A stretch of DNA of 64,000 bases from Zerene cesonia (taxonomy: Eukaryota > Arthropoda > Insecta > Lepidoptera > Pieridae), in the NCBI RefSeq assembly GCF_012273895.1, contig NC_052119.1:6705990-6769989 (forward strand). Direction: 5' to 3'. The position numbers were made by a program, and so were the translations under genes. The notes under the pieces were generated by a model. It saw only the letters and a list, made by a program, of their open reading frames with translations. It did not search any database and had not been told where the DNA came from. Below, piece after piece: positions 50,060 through 60,900 of the stretch (position 1 is the first letter of the stretch; each line of letters opens with the position of its first letter).

Positions 50060-53000
50060 AATGCAACAATACATAAATTGAAGGAGAGCACCAAACGATT
50101 ACTGGGTATTTTAGATCAAATCCAGTCGAAAACAAATAGGAAGATTGCTATAACTGATAACAAGTTGCCCGACGATGACCCTCAAGTATGTACCTTCAAT
50201 GCTCGTATACCTATTTAACTCATAGCTTGTAATTAACTTTTAATTCATTAAAATAAAAACATAGTGTTATGCTTTTTTTAGCTGGTAACTAAATTAAATA
50301 TATTTGGCCGGTGTTACAGTAATAATTTATACTTGGGATGTTTCGAGATTGTATGTCCTTAAATTTCCATAACAGGAAAAATAAAATAAGTCTTTAGCGG
50401 TGTATTAACTCACAAAAATTATAAAACTAATTACATATTAACATCGTTCTATAGCCGTCGACTTCAACGTACAATGTCGCTGAAATAATTCCATGCGAAG
50501 CATTAAAAAGTTTGGAATATCAAACTAGAATATTGCAAGCGATTAATATCGAGGTAAAAGGCTCGTTTTCATCGAACAACCAAATATCTAATATTTTTTT
50601 AACATCATCTAATATCCATTTTATAGAGTGAAGATGATGACTGTTCCATTTATAAGAAACTAACGCGCAAATGTCAATGCTTGAATGTTAAGGAATATAA
50701 TGATTTTGTCATACATTTTAATGAGAGCACCAAGTATACCACGAATAACATCGGGGAAATCGTAAAAAATATGCGCATTTTAAAAAAGTTCTTGTATATG
50801 GGCAGTGACTACACAAAAAATGCATTAATGTTTCTTAACGAGGTGAGTCATGTAGATTTGAGTGCAGTGAGAGTCGAGCACGCTTCGGCACGAATCGGGT
50901 CAGCTCGCCCCGGGGAAGGTACCACACCCCTACAAAATATCAGCGTAAAATTGCAGCATGTAGCAGCCTCTGCATGCAGAGGCACTCATGCCTCTGCGAT
51001 GTACATGGGCGGTGGTGATCGCTTGCCTGCTTAGCCAGTTCAGTTGCTTGCTAAATCATAAAAAATGCTGCTTTGTTTCGTTCAGTGAGTGGAGGAACCG
51101 GAGGCCCGTATTCTTTTCCCCACTTTTCTTATCATTTACCTCTTAAAAGCGGGCAACACATTTGCAGCAGCCCCACCTCTACAAATGTTCATTGGCGGTG
51201 GTGATTGCTTACAAATAGGTAAACCACAAGCTCAGTTGCCCGCCTGCCTCATATAAAAACCAAGTATACATTGGAACATATGTGCTTTAATTATTGTTCA
51301 TATATTTCATCTTACTTTCGTTTTTATCAATAGGTATTTTAAATAGGTAGGGTCAAGAGTCAGTATTTGAGCATATATAATATCTGTGATAGATACATGT
51401 AGTTAAAACTGTACTAGTCCAGAGACCAAAAATAAAATATATATATTTTTTAATTAAATTTCGTATACCCTATATAGGATAATTACCCCATGTCTAAACT
51501 AGGATTTCTATATTTTTTCAGGGATTAACGGACTGCAAATTTAAGGAAAAAATTGAAATAATTCAAGGATGTACCCATGCTGATATCTGTAATATATTTG
51601 ACGAATACTCCATAGTTACAGTGTGCATAGCCTGGCCCTGTAAGGTCGAATATTATGGCGATTCTATAACGCAGGTATATGAAATAATTTCATAATAAGG
51701 TAACCACTTTTTTTTTCAAATATTAACAAAAATTTTACGGTGAACTTAGTTTATAACCATTTTATTTTGTGTGTTAAGGTTATAAAAGCCTTTCCATATT
51801 TATTAGTTGAAACTAAACGACAAACAAATGGGCCTAAAGTTCTAATTAGGGAAAACTGTTTCAATTTATATTGTTACGTACATATATTGTTACCGTTATA
51901 ATCCGTCTTTCGTTACATTTTAAGACAATTCAGTTGTTGACTATTATAGGTATCATAAAGCCATGTTATTTATTTTTTTACTATATTTGTTACTAACATT
52001 CATTATTTATTAACGTCAGGCATGGGCAGCGAGCTTATTACATAAATTAGCAGATTTAGAAGAAGGTAGGAGGTACTTGAATTTAAATTCAAAAATAACG
52101 AACGATATCAAGAAAGTGGTTCGAAAAAGAATTTCACAATTAGAAGCGGATACCGTAGACACTTTGAATGAAGTGTTGAATTTGTTAAGACCATTGTTTA
52201 TCAAGAACCCAAATGTTACTTATATCAGCAAGTCTGCCCACGAAGGTAATACCAGGTTTACTAACCGAGCCCAAAATACACAAATTATAAGTCCGTATAG
52301 ATATGGAATTCCAATGATTTACCAGACTGAAGTCAAGTATAGGAGATCGATAAAACCAACTTACACTGCTTAGAGATATAGGTAATTATAAGCTGAATTA
52401 ATAAAGACGCGAAGTGAGAATAATCAAATATCAAATAAAAGAAACAAAAAAAAAACATTTCAGTCAAATTCAAATAAAGGGATAATAAAAAAAAAAAAAA
52501 AAAATCATCGAATTTGTAAATCTTTATTATACCGGTTTCCAGTGGCATAGCGTAGCGGGGTACGGGGGAGCGGCACGCCCCGGGCGGAACAAATAAAAAT
52601 TCACAGTAAAGAATAAAATATATTTTGTAAATACTTTCAACCATTTTATGTTTTTAACACAACTATAAATTCGAACCTATTGAAAAGAACTAGGAATTTT
52701 TCATTACTTATTCTGTGACGAATTCGGGGAATCCCGTTTGTTCGAATGATATTGTTTTTTATAGCGGATGGTAACACTCCATCGTGCAGGGATTCCGCGT
52801 ATTTTATAAACAAGAAGGGCCTCAAAATTATCTTCCGCCCCGGGAAGCCGTCATGTAAGCCACTGCCGGTTTCCGCAAGATGTTTTTCTTCACTGTTTCG
52901 AGTAGGAATAACGTGGATCATGTGCAGATGAATTGAAAATCAAAATATTTACTAGTTTTGTTTTTCTTGTCTTGTTTCTAACTCCCGACTGTGATTTGAT

Positions 53001-53981
53001 ACTCAGGTTCTTACTACTGAGCTACAACTACTATTTATATTTTATTTACTTATTAATCTGATAACATGGTAACATGGTAAAATGGTAACAATAATTTCGA
53101 AGCTATCTTCACCTCGCGTCTTTATCAAAGCGAATCTAAATGTTCTTGTTTAATTTTAAATATATATGTGTAATTAATCATAAGACGTTTTTAGGTATTG
53201 GGACAAGAACTATAAAAGACTTAGTAGAATATCGTGAGCACATGACGATTGATGAAATTTTTATGCATTTAGACATATTGCGTAATTTTAGTCAAATAGA
53301 ATTTGGCAAAGAGGAACTTACATTTAATTTGCCAGCATTATTGCTGCTATTCAAAGACTTATTGCGAGAATATGATAATAGTGAAATGAATATATTGATT
53401 ATGAATATGTTAAATAACATAATGACGAAACATATTAAAAATAATGAGGAAAATAAATCTAAAGGTTTAAGAGCTGTTTCTAATGCTTTAACAGAGGTAT
53501 ATTAAATTCAATACATAAAATCATCAATTTATTCAATAAGGTTATTTGTTTCAATTATACTTTTTAATTGAAGCCCATTAAGAGGAAGACTGAAGGTTGT
53601 CAGATGCCTCCAAAGAAGAATACTAAGAAATCAAATAAAAGTAAAGGAATGGGAGTTTCACCCATAAAATATTTACAAAAAAGTAAATTAAATCAAGCCA
53701 TTTGTAAAGGTAAGCAAATGTTTGATATCTTGTATTGATTTAGCACAGATAACATACTAAAAGTTTTAGTGATCCAATTATTTTTAAATACATATGCTTT
53801 TTAGGTTCAAATTGGGAACCTTCCACAGTGCCTAACAGATCAAAAAAGTTTGGTAAAGGTATATAATTACTATTGTTAAACTACAACATTATTGCGTTTT
53901 AATTATATCATCTCATGTTAGTGTATTCTTTCTTTCACAGATTTGAGAGCTTCTATCATAATAGTGCCAATTGAAAAATAA
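50060..53981 (+). CDS. multi-exon gene of unknown function, alpha-helical, basic C-terminal tail
   Basis: I do not recognise the protein. Exons with matching phases: 50060-50185, 50455-50553, 50627-50842, 51522-51674, 52020-52245, 53195-53496, then 53570 onward to 53711, 53805-53859 and 53941-53981 (stop TAA 53979-53981). The main body is leucine-rich and helical (e.g. ILKKFLYMGSDYTKNALMFL; NLPALLLLFKDLLREYD), reminiscent of ARM/HEAT-type proteins. The tail is lysine-rich (MPPKKNTKKSNKSKGMG). Two choices are uncertain. The frame at 52245 reads on to a stop at 52373, but splicing G|GT to 53195 keeps a conserved-looking frame. At 53496 the frame reads on to TAA 53503, whereas using GAG|GTATAT as donor joins in phase to CCC-ATT-AAG at about 53570. 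If not spliced, the tail (ATG at 53612) would be a separate microprotein gene. The 5' end is unresolved. Confidence 0.6.
50930..51250 (-). repeat. two adjacent fragments of the CACCTGATG-type repeat
   Basis: Both halves carry GGCGGTGGTGAT(C/T)GCTT (at about 51008 and 51194), the complement of the 'AAGC.ATCACCACC' core of the 5639 repeat. They lie in the intron between 50842 and 51522. A palindrome-like 'GCCTCTGCATGCAGAGGC' sits at 50969-50986. Confidence 0.5.
52855..53030 (-). mobile_element. old copy of the (TGA)n SINE, tail missing
   Basis: Minus-strand body 'GTGAAGAAAAACATCTTGCG' and 'CATCTGCACATGATCC', then a degenerate head ending GTAGTTGTAGCTCAGTAGTA, parallel to the element at 14507-14814. 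It lies in the intron between 52245 and 53195. Confidence 0.65.
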
Positions 53982-53989
53982 TATACAAC

Positions 53990-53995
53990 AATAAA
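53990..53995 (+). terminator. poly(A) signal AATAAA of the unknown gene
   Basis: AATAAA starts nine bases after the stop at 53979-53981; further AATAAA motifs follow near 54088-54105. The closeness of the first would give a very short 3' UTR. Confidence 0.4.
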
Positions 53996-54229
53996 TAACA
54001 ATTTATTAGTCAAATATAAAACAATATAGCAAAACCTATACAATAAAATGATGATAACAGTTTTTAAATATGGTATATATTTTGTAATAAATAAATTTTA
54101 AATAAAGATTGCCGTCTTACTACTTTTTACAAATCTCCATATTATTTTTTCAACATCCATGTGAGCAATGAAAAGAGCATTTGGAATATTATTACATTTA
54201 AAATATAAAATGACAGCAGACATCCTGTT

Positions 54230-54235
54230 TTATTA
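54230..54235 (-). terminator. candidate poly(A) signal of the membrane-protein gene
   Basis: AATAAA on the minus strand about 170 bases beyond the stop codon at 54403. The two convergent transcripts would end within about 250 bases of each other. Confidence 0.4.
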
Positions 54236-54402
54236 AATTATATTAACAACTATTTTCCTTATCAAACACCTTGAAAAAAAATTAAATGCACAATGGAATA
54301 AGCATATTTACTAGTGTTATAACAATATAATGCTTAGTGAGATCTAGAATTAGGACCATGACAAAAGTTTGTCTGATGATGGATGATGATTATAATATAT
54401 TT

Positions 54403-55296
54403 TCAGTCAAAATTTCTATGATCATAATGATTTGATCTTTCAAATGTGAGACTTCTTTTATTCTGAGGACCAGGACTGCTTGGTCTAAAAATCATTGCAA
54501 CTAAAATGTAAAATCCACCAATTATCTTACTGAAAAAATCAAGAGTACCCAAAAACACTGGTGTAGAATTTTTTATCAATATAGAAATTTCTCTTAGCAA
54601 TGCTAATATAAAGTTTCCAAGGAAATTTACAAATGCAGTGCTTCCAGTGAATAATGCAATGATAAATGCAAATACAAAAGTAAAAAATTCTTTAACATTT
54701 CTTATTGACAAAGCACTCTTCAATGTTTCTTTAATATCATTAATACTTTCAGCTATTTGAGTTTTATCTTCAGGTTTTATTTCTTTTGCTTTAATTATTA
54801 TATCCTTCTTTGTTGCACCTGTTAATATTGGTTCTAGCTCTAAATATGCTTCTGTTATATGCCTTATGCATTTTAATGCTATTAGTACTTCATTATCTCT
54901 AAATTTTATACCTTTAACTTGAAACCAGAATGCGCCAAACGGTTCATTATCAATTTCTGTCCATAAACACAAACTCGTTGATACGTTCAATTTTAAGATA
55001 CCGGAGTTCGTAATGCCAATCCAATGTAAATTCGGATGCACTGAGCGCAGTTTCTGGACTGTTTCAAACAAATCTCTTAAAAACTCTTTCTCGGCAGCAC
55101 TTATTAAAACAATATCACGGTATCCAATTTGCTGATCGACAAGCCTTCTTTCCAAATAGCGACCTAAGAAAATTCGCGATCTTAGTACATCTTTAACATA
55201 TTTTTTCACATTCGAAACAGCCATGTCTTCAAAACTATCCAGCTGTGACGAAGTCACTGATGAATTCATAGATGGACTTTGTATTGAAACACTCAT
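54403..55296 (-). CDS. probable membrane protein, single exon, family not recognised
   Basis: 297 residues without introns. I start at the ATG 55296 (AAAATGAGT context, MSVSIQSPSMNSSV) because the in-frame sequence upstream to 55371 is AT-rich, hydrophobic and looks like 5' UTR. The first 190 residues are soluble-looking, with LGRYLERRLVDQQIGYRDIV and a Trp/Phe-rich segment (CLWTEIDNEPFGAFWFQVKG). Two long hydrophobic segments follow at about residues 204-234 and 245-270, then a basic 27-residue tail (RPSSPGPQNKRSL..). This suggests a membrane-anchored protein with the N-terminal domain and tail on the same side. It is convergent with the unknown gene at 50060-53981. I cannot name a function. 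Confidence 0.8.
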   Translation of the reverse strand: MSVSIQSPSMNSSVTSSQLDSFEDMAVSNVKKYVKDVLRSRIFLGRYLERRLVDQQIGYRDIVLISAAEKEFLRDLFETVQKLRSVHPNLHWIGITNSGILKLNVSTSLCLWTEIDNEPFGAFWFQVKGIKFRDNEVLIALKCIRHITEAYLELEPILTGATKKDIIIKAKEIKPEDKTQIAESINDIKETLKSALSIRNVKEFFTFVFAFIIALFTGSTAFVNFLGNFILALLREISILIKNSTPVFLGTLDFFSKIIGGFYILVAMIFRPSSPGPQNKRSLTFERSNHYDHRNFD

Positions 55297-55299
55297 TTT

Positions 55300-57829
55300 G
55301 AGATAATAAATAAGTAAATAAAATAAGGAATAAAAAATTGAAGAAAAAATATGATTCACAATAGTCAACAATAACTAATGGTCAAAACTCAAATGATGGA
55401 CAATGGACATTGACATTTGACAATGACAATGGCAAATAGCTGACTTTAAAATAGAACATACATTGGCAGAATTCGTCCTCGATAGGATAGGGAATTGCCA
55501 CTAAAGAAAAAGAAGAAGAAGAAATTTGACATAATATGTTATTTAACAAATTAATGATCATATTAAAATATCCTTAAAAAATACTAAAATATTTTTAAAT
55601 AGTCGTAGAGGATAAATAAACACAAATTAAATGTTACTAGACAATAGAATAGAAGTAAAATCAAATATTCCTATGTTACATCATAGATTTCTAAATATTG
55701 CATTAATTTGGTGTAAGATATTATAACGTACGAGTTAATTTTTTAGTACGGGTCACCGGTTGATTAGGTACCTACTAGTTTATTCACTAGAGAATTAACG
55801 CCTTGCGCACTTTCCTCATCGATTAATCATTATTTATCAGATCATTACCATCATCTTTTGGAATTTTGAGTTCTCATTGCAGGAAGACAGATGCTCGCAA
55901 TTACGAGTATATTATATTACAGTAGCAACTACTTGCAATTAATGCCCTGTGCGGTGACATAAAAAAGTAATAAATTACAATATTTGACCAGCCATCATGT
56001 TTGCGACCGGCCGGCATCTTTATGTCTATTTCTCGGATTAAGGTGGCAATATAAGTAAAGACAAAAAAAAAACAAATTTATTTGGAGGATCTGTTTATTC
56101 GAAAATATTTGTACGTTTAGTTATTAAAAGGTATATTATACATATTTGAGTAAATAAAGGCGATAAATATTCATGTTTGTCTTATTTTGGGAATATTTAT
56201 GTACACGACACACTTTAATAATTGAAAATAGCAATATATCGTTGAATACAAAACGAAATTGTTTTATATATTATCTTAACATTTAAATTAGCAACGAAAC
56301 AGCATTGACGTACCTTACGTTATTTTATAAAATTTTAAGTTGTTTCTTACAAGTTGGTTTTTTGTACGACAATGCGAAACATTGTTTTTAATATAATACG
56401 TACGTATGATAGTACGTATGATAGAGACGTTCTCATATCTGCAAAAATATTAACTTCAAATTTTTAACAATGTAAAATAATGATTAACTAGAGACACTAT
56501 TATAAATCTATCAATTTTCATATTATTAGATATTTTCACATCTGGCAATGTCGTCATTATTTGATTCTGGACTTTGATTTTATGGGCCCTTAAAATAACA
56601 ACATGGCTAGGAAGTATAAAAACTATTAAATCTAATACATCATATATTTTACTTATACATTAGTGTTATAGCTCTATTCACTTTTTGCTATCCTAAATAT
56701 AATATTCAAAATTACGTACACGATATTATAATGAAAAAATTTGAAACATATTGAAAAATTTAAATGTTTAGGTTCTAAAATTGACTATGGTTAAATGATT
56801 TCTCTCCTACCCATAATCACTAACAAATGCTACGCCATCATTACCTATATCATCAATTTCACAACCTTTTATTCAATACATTTTACTAAGGTATCGTTGT
56901 TATTTCTTGTCTTCAATAGAAACCCTGTAGCTTTAGGCCTCCAACACTGTACCTACCTATTTTCTTGAAACCGTTTTAGCTTTTTTTAACCAACCCATAA
57001 CTGGGACTGTTTCACAAGAGGAGGAGGTTTGTGGGTATATTGACCTATCAATATTTTTTTAAATATACACTTTATATGACACTTTGCATTTTGGAGGTAA
57101 AGACGTATCACCAAAAAGTGAATAGGGGCTAAATAAATTATACTAATCACATAAGTACCTATGTCTCTGCATAGCAGACGGCGATATACGGCCAATACAG
57201 GAATCCTATATAATATGATGCAACGATCTTTCACGATTTAAAAAAAAACAATCTTATAGGAAAATAACAGGTTTGATAATTATGACCGATAGACATATCT
57301 AATAAAACAGTAACCAAGCTTTCGACCAAACATTGGAAATGCATTTCACAGGCATCCCACGAATTGGCCATAGCCCTCGACCGGTATAGTTACGCCACTG
57401 ATTTGACTTTAATAATTAAAATTTATGGGGATATAAGTAAAAATATTGTATTAGGACGCAAAATATATAAGTTTAATGTCTGTCAAATCGTACGAAAAAA
57501 ATTTTGATTTCGAAAAGAATTTGAACTTGTTGAGTTCATCGTTGGACTTAGTTCAAATAAGTGAGACAATAGCTCATTTTGTATATTTACAATGAAGTTC
57601 TATGAGCTGACCCGAATTGATTTTTTACGTATATTATTGTTCTCTTGTTTACAAACTTTTGGCTAATTAAATTTATCTAGAACAATCCACGAAACTCGTC
57701 CATCCACAAGCACATACAGAACCTTAATTATTATTAATTTATGTCAATGAAGTTATAATAAAAAATAAAAAAACATTTAGTACACAAATTTTGTACAATT
57801 GCATTAATAAATTTTTCAAGAGAATCTTC
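55300..57829. other. intergenic, no gene seen
   Basis: AT-rich with no supported gene. A small direct repeat TACGTATGATAG/TACGTATGATAG lies at about 56400-56425. The XPO4 3' UTR probably ends near 57830. Confidence 0.5.
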
Positions 57830-57835
57830 TTTATT
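57830..57835 (-). terminator. poly(A) signal AATAAA of the exportin gene
   Basis: AATAAA on the minus strand about 155 bases beyond the stop codon at 57988. Confidence 0.5.
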
Positions 57836-57987
57836 CGTTTTAAATACATTTATACTAAACACAGCCCTCTGGCAGGACCACATCGATTGCACTTATATAA
57901 CGTCATAAATACTTAAACGTATAAGTCTTCACATTCACCATTACACATGGCCGGTACAATTTAAAACCAACTAGAGTCACCAACGCC

Positions 57988-60900
57988 TTATTTAACAATT
58001 AGAAACCCGTGCACGCTGGCTAGAAACTTATCAAAGTTGTCTTGAAATCTGATTTTATGCGTTCTAAGTCCGTCAAAGAGCACGCCATTAGTTAACACGC
58101 CAAACGCTTCCTCCAATCTTGGGACATTCCCTGGGTCGTTGGCTGCGAACGCATCAATGAGTTGTCTGGCCAGTCCTTCAAGTAGAGCTGGTTTGACGCA
58201 AGTTAGAGCGTATATCGCGGCGCCGGCCGCTGGTATCGAATCCGGAGGAATCTCCATTTTTATTATGAGCATTAGGAGTAATTCTGCTAGAGATAGGAGG
58301 GACACAGCGTAAGGGTTGTCCGCACCCAGAGTGCGCACTTTGTTCGCGATACCGACTATGGTGTCGCAGCACAGCGTGGACACGTCGCAGGACACTGCGG
58401 TCAGGCCTACGCGTAGGGCTGTCACCACCATGTTGAAGTCTTCTACGGGTAGACTTGTCAGCTGAAAATTAAAATATATGCGTTTAAATAGCAGCTTGTT
58501 TCAAAAACGAGTCTTTGGTAGATGCGTAAGTTAGGGGTATAATGTATGTTATATGATGGAGAGGTTTTTGCCTTTTAAATGTAAGTGTAAATTTGGTACG
58601 TATCTCTAGTCCGCTGAAGGAATGGGGAAAAAAAGATAATGAATTGACGACAATTTTTACTTTTTGTAGATATATAAGTAAGGGATGTAAATAATGTAAC
58701 GCAGAGGCTATTGCTCCTTTCGAGTGTAAGTAAGTGTGAATCTGGTACGGTTCCACGGTCACAGCAGCGGCGGCGTCACGAGCGGCAGCAGCAGGCGCGG
58801 CTGCTCACCTGCACAGTGGTGTCGAGGTCGCGCAGCATGCGGTAGGCGTGGTGCGCGAGGGTGGGCAGCGCCAGCAGCGGCGGCGTCACGAGCGGCAGCA
58901 GCAGGCGCAGGCCGCGCGCGCACGTGTCGCCGACGCCGCGCTCGGCGCCGCTGCGCGCGATGCTGCAGATCAGCTCCATCAGCGCGCAGATGTCCTGCGA
59001 CACCATCGATCGTCATGAGCCTTCTGAAGCTCACAGCCGTAAATAAGTATGGAAAATCCAAATATATACATTTCCGCAGTTATGCCGTGCACACAATTAC
59101 CATAAATTTAAAATTGGTCATAAAAATAAACTAAAATTAAATTATTTTTTTGTTTACATAAGATTCAATATTAATTGCACGAATACAGTCAATCTAACAA
59201 AAATCATAAAATTTAAGCAATCACCCCAATTAAAATAATTCAATGTTAGTTGCATGTTTGAAGTAAATTTTTTCATAAATAAACAAATAAACAAACAGAC
59301 AAAACGCGATGCAAGAAAATGTTAAATTCAAATATACCTCATACGCCTCTTCTTCCGCATCTTGTGGAATGCTAGAAATTTTCCCTGAATTCCACCGCAT
59401 GTACACTTCGAATGTCGTATTGCAGACCTCAAGAAATCTAAAAAATTCAACACATTTAGGTAGTCATTAACAAAAATTTTTATAACATTATTATACTTAA
59501 CAAAAAATTAAACTACCCTCAAATTGTCAGAACTAGACCAAATTTAATTTAATGGGATCGCATGGGATACATCAGTTTTCAAATAAAAAAAGAATAATAA
59601 AAATCCCAATTTATCGAGTAAAAAGTTATGAGCTAACATACACAAAAAAAATATAGACGAATTGAGGACCACCTCCCATTTTTGAAGCTAGTTGAAAAAC
59701 GAAAACTATAAATACCGACTTATCTCACTGTACTTACTTATTAACATTCTGCTGTTGCACAGAATGCAACATTCTTTTAGCACTTTTGGCGAGGAGATTG
59801 AGAGCGGGCAACACTACGCCGGGATAGTTATGGTACTTGAACAAGATTCCTGGTATTTTATCCAAAGCACCAATTAACATGAGGAATTGTTCATCGACTG
59901 TCCCAACCTAAATATATTCTTTATTATTTACTTTTCAAACTTATACAGTATTTATATACTTAGTCTGGCCATAAATACTGTTACACTTAATTATAAAAAA
60001 ATATTACATTTGAATTTCGAATCTNNNNNNNNNNNNNNNNNNNNNNNNNNNNNNNNNNNNNNNNNNNNNNNNNNNNNNNNNNNNNNNNNNNNNNNNNNNN
60101 NNNNNNNNNNNNNNNNNNNNNNNNNNNNNNNNNNNNNNNNNNNNNNNNNNNNNNNNNNNNNNNNNNNNNNNNNNNNNNNNNNNNNNNNNNNNNNNNNNNN
60201 NNNNNNNNNNNNNNNNNNNNNNNNNNNNNNNNNNNNNNNNNNNNNNNNNNNNNNNNNNNNNNNNNNNNNNNNNNNNNNNNNNNNNNNNNNNNNNNNNNNN
60301 NNNNNNNNNNNNNNNNNNNNNNNNNNNNNNNNNNNNNNNNNNNNNNNNNNNNNNNNNNNNNNNNNNNNNNNNNNNNNNNNNNNNNNNNNNNNNNNNNNNN
60401 NNNNNNNNNNNNNNNNNNNNNNNNNNNNNNNNNNNNNNNNNNNNNNNNNNNNNNNNNNNNNNNNNNNNNNNNNNNNNNNNNNNNNNNNNNNNNNNNNNNN
60501 NNNNNNNNNNNNNNNNNNNNNNNNNNNNNNNNNNNNNNNNNNNNNNNNNNNNNNNNNNNNNNNNNNNNNNNNNNNNNNNNNNNNNNNNNNNNNNNNNNNN
60601 NNNNNNNNNNNNNNNNNNNNNNNNNNNNNNNNNNNNNNNNNNNNNNNNNNNNNNNNNNNNNNNNNNNNNNNNNNNNNNNNNNNNNNNNNNNNNNNNNNNN
60701 NNNNNNNNNNNNNNNNNNNNNNNNNNNNNNNNNNNNNNNNNNNNNNNNNNNNNNNNNNNNNNNNNNNNNNNNNNNNNNNNNNNNNNNNNNNNNNNNNNNN
60801 NNNNNNNNNNNNNNNNNNNNNNNNNNNNNNNNNNNNNNNNNNNNNNNNNNNNNNNNNNNNNNNNNNNNNNNNNNNNNNNNNNNNNNNNNNNNNNNNNNNN

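Noticed and set aside
58736..59134. Ser/Ala/Arg-rich frames around 58750-59060
   Set aside because: Antisense or out-of-frame shadows of the GC-rich XPO4 exon 58809-58994 and its 37-base duplicate.
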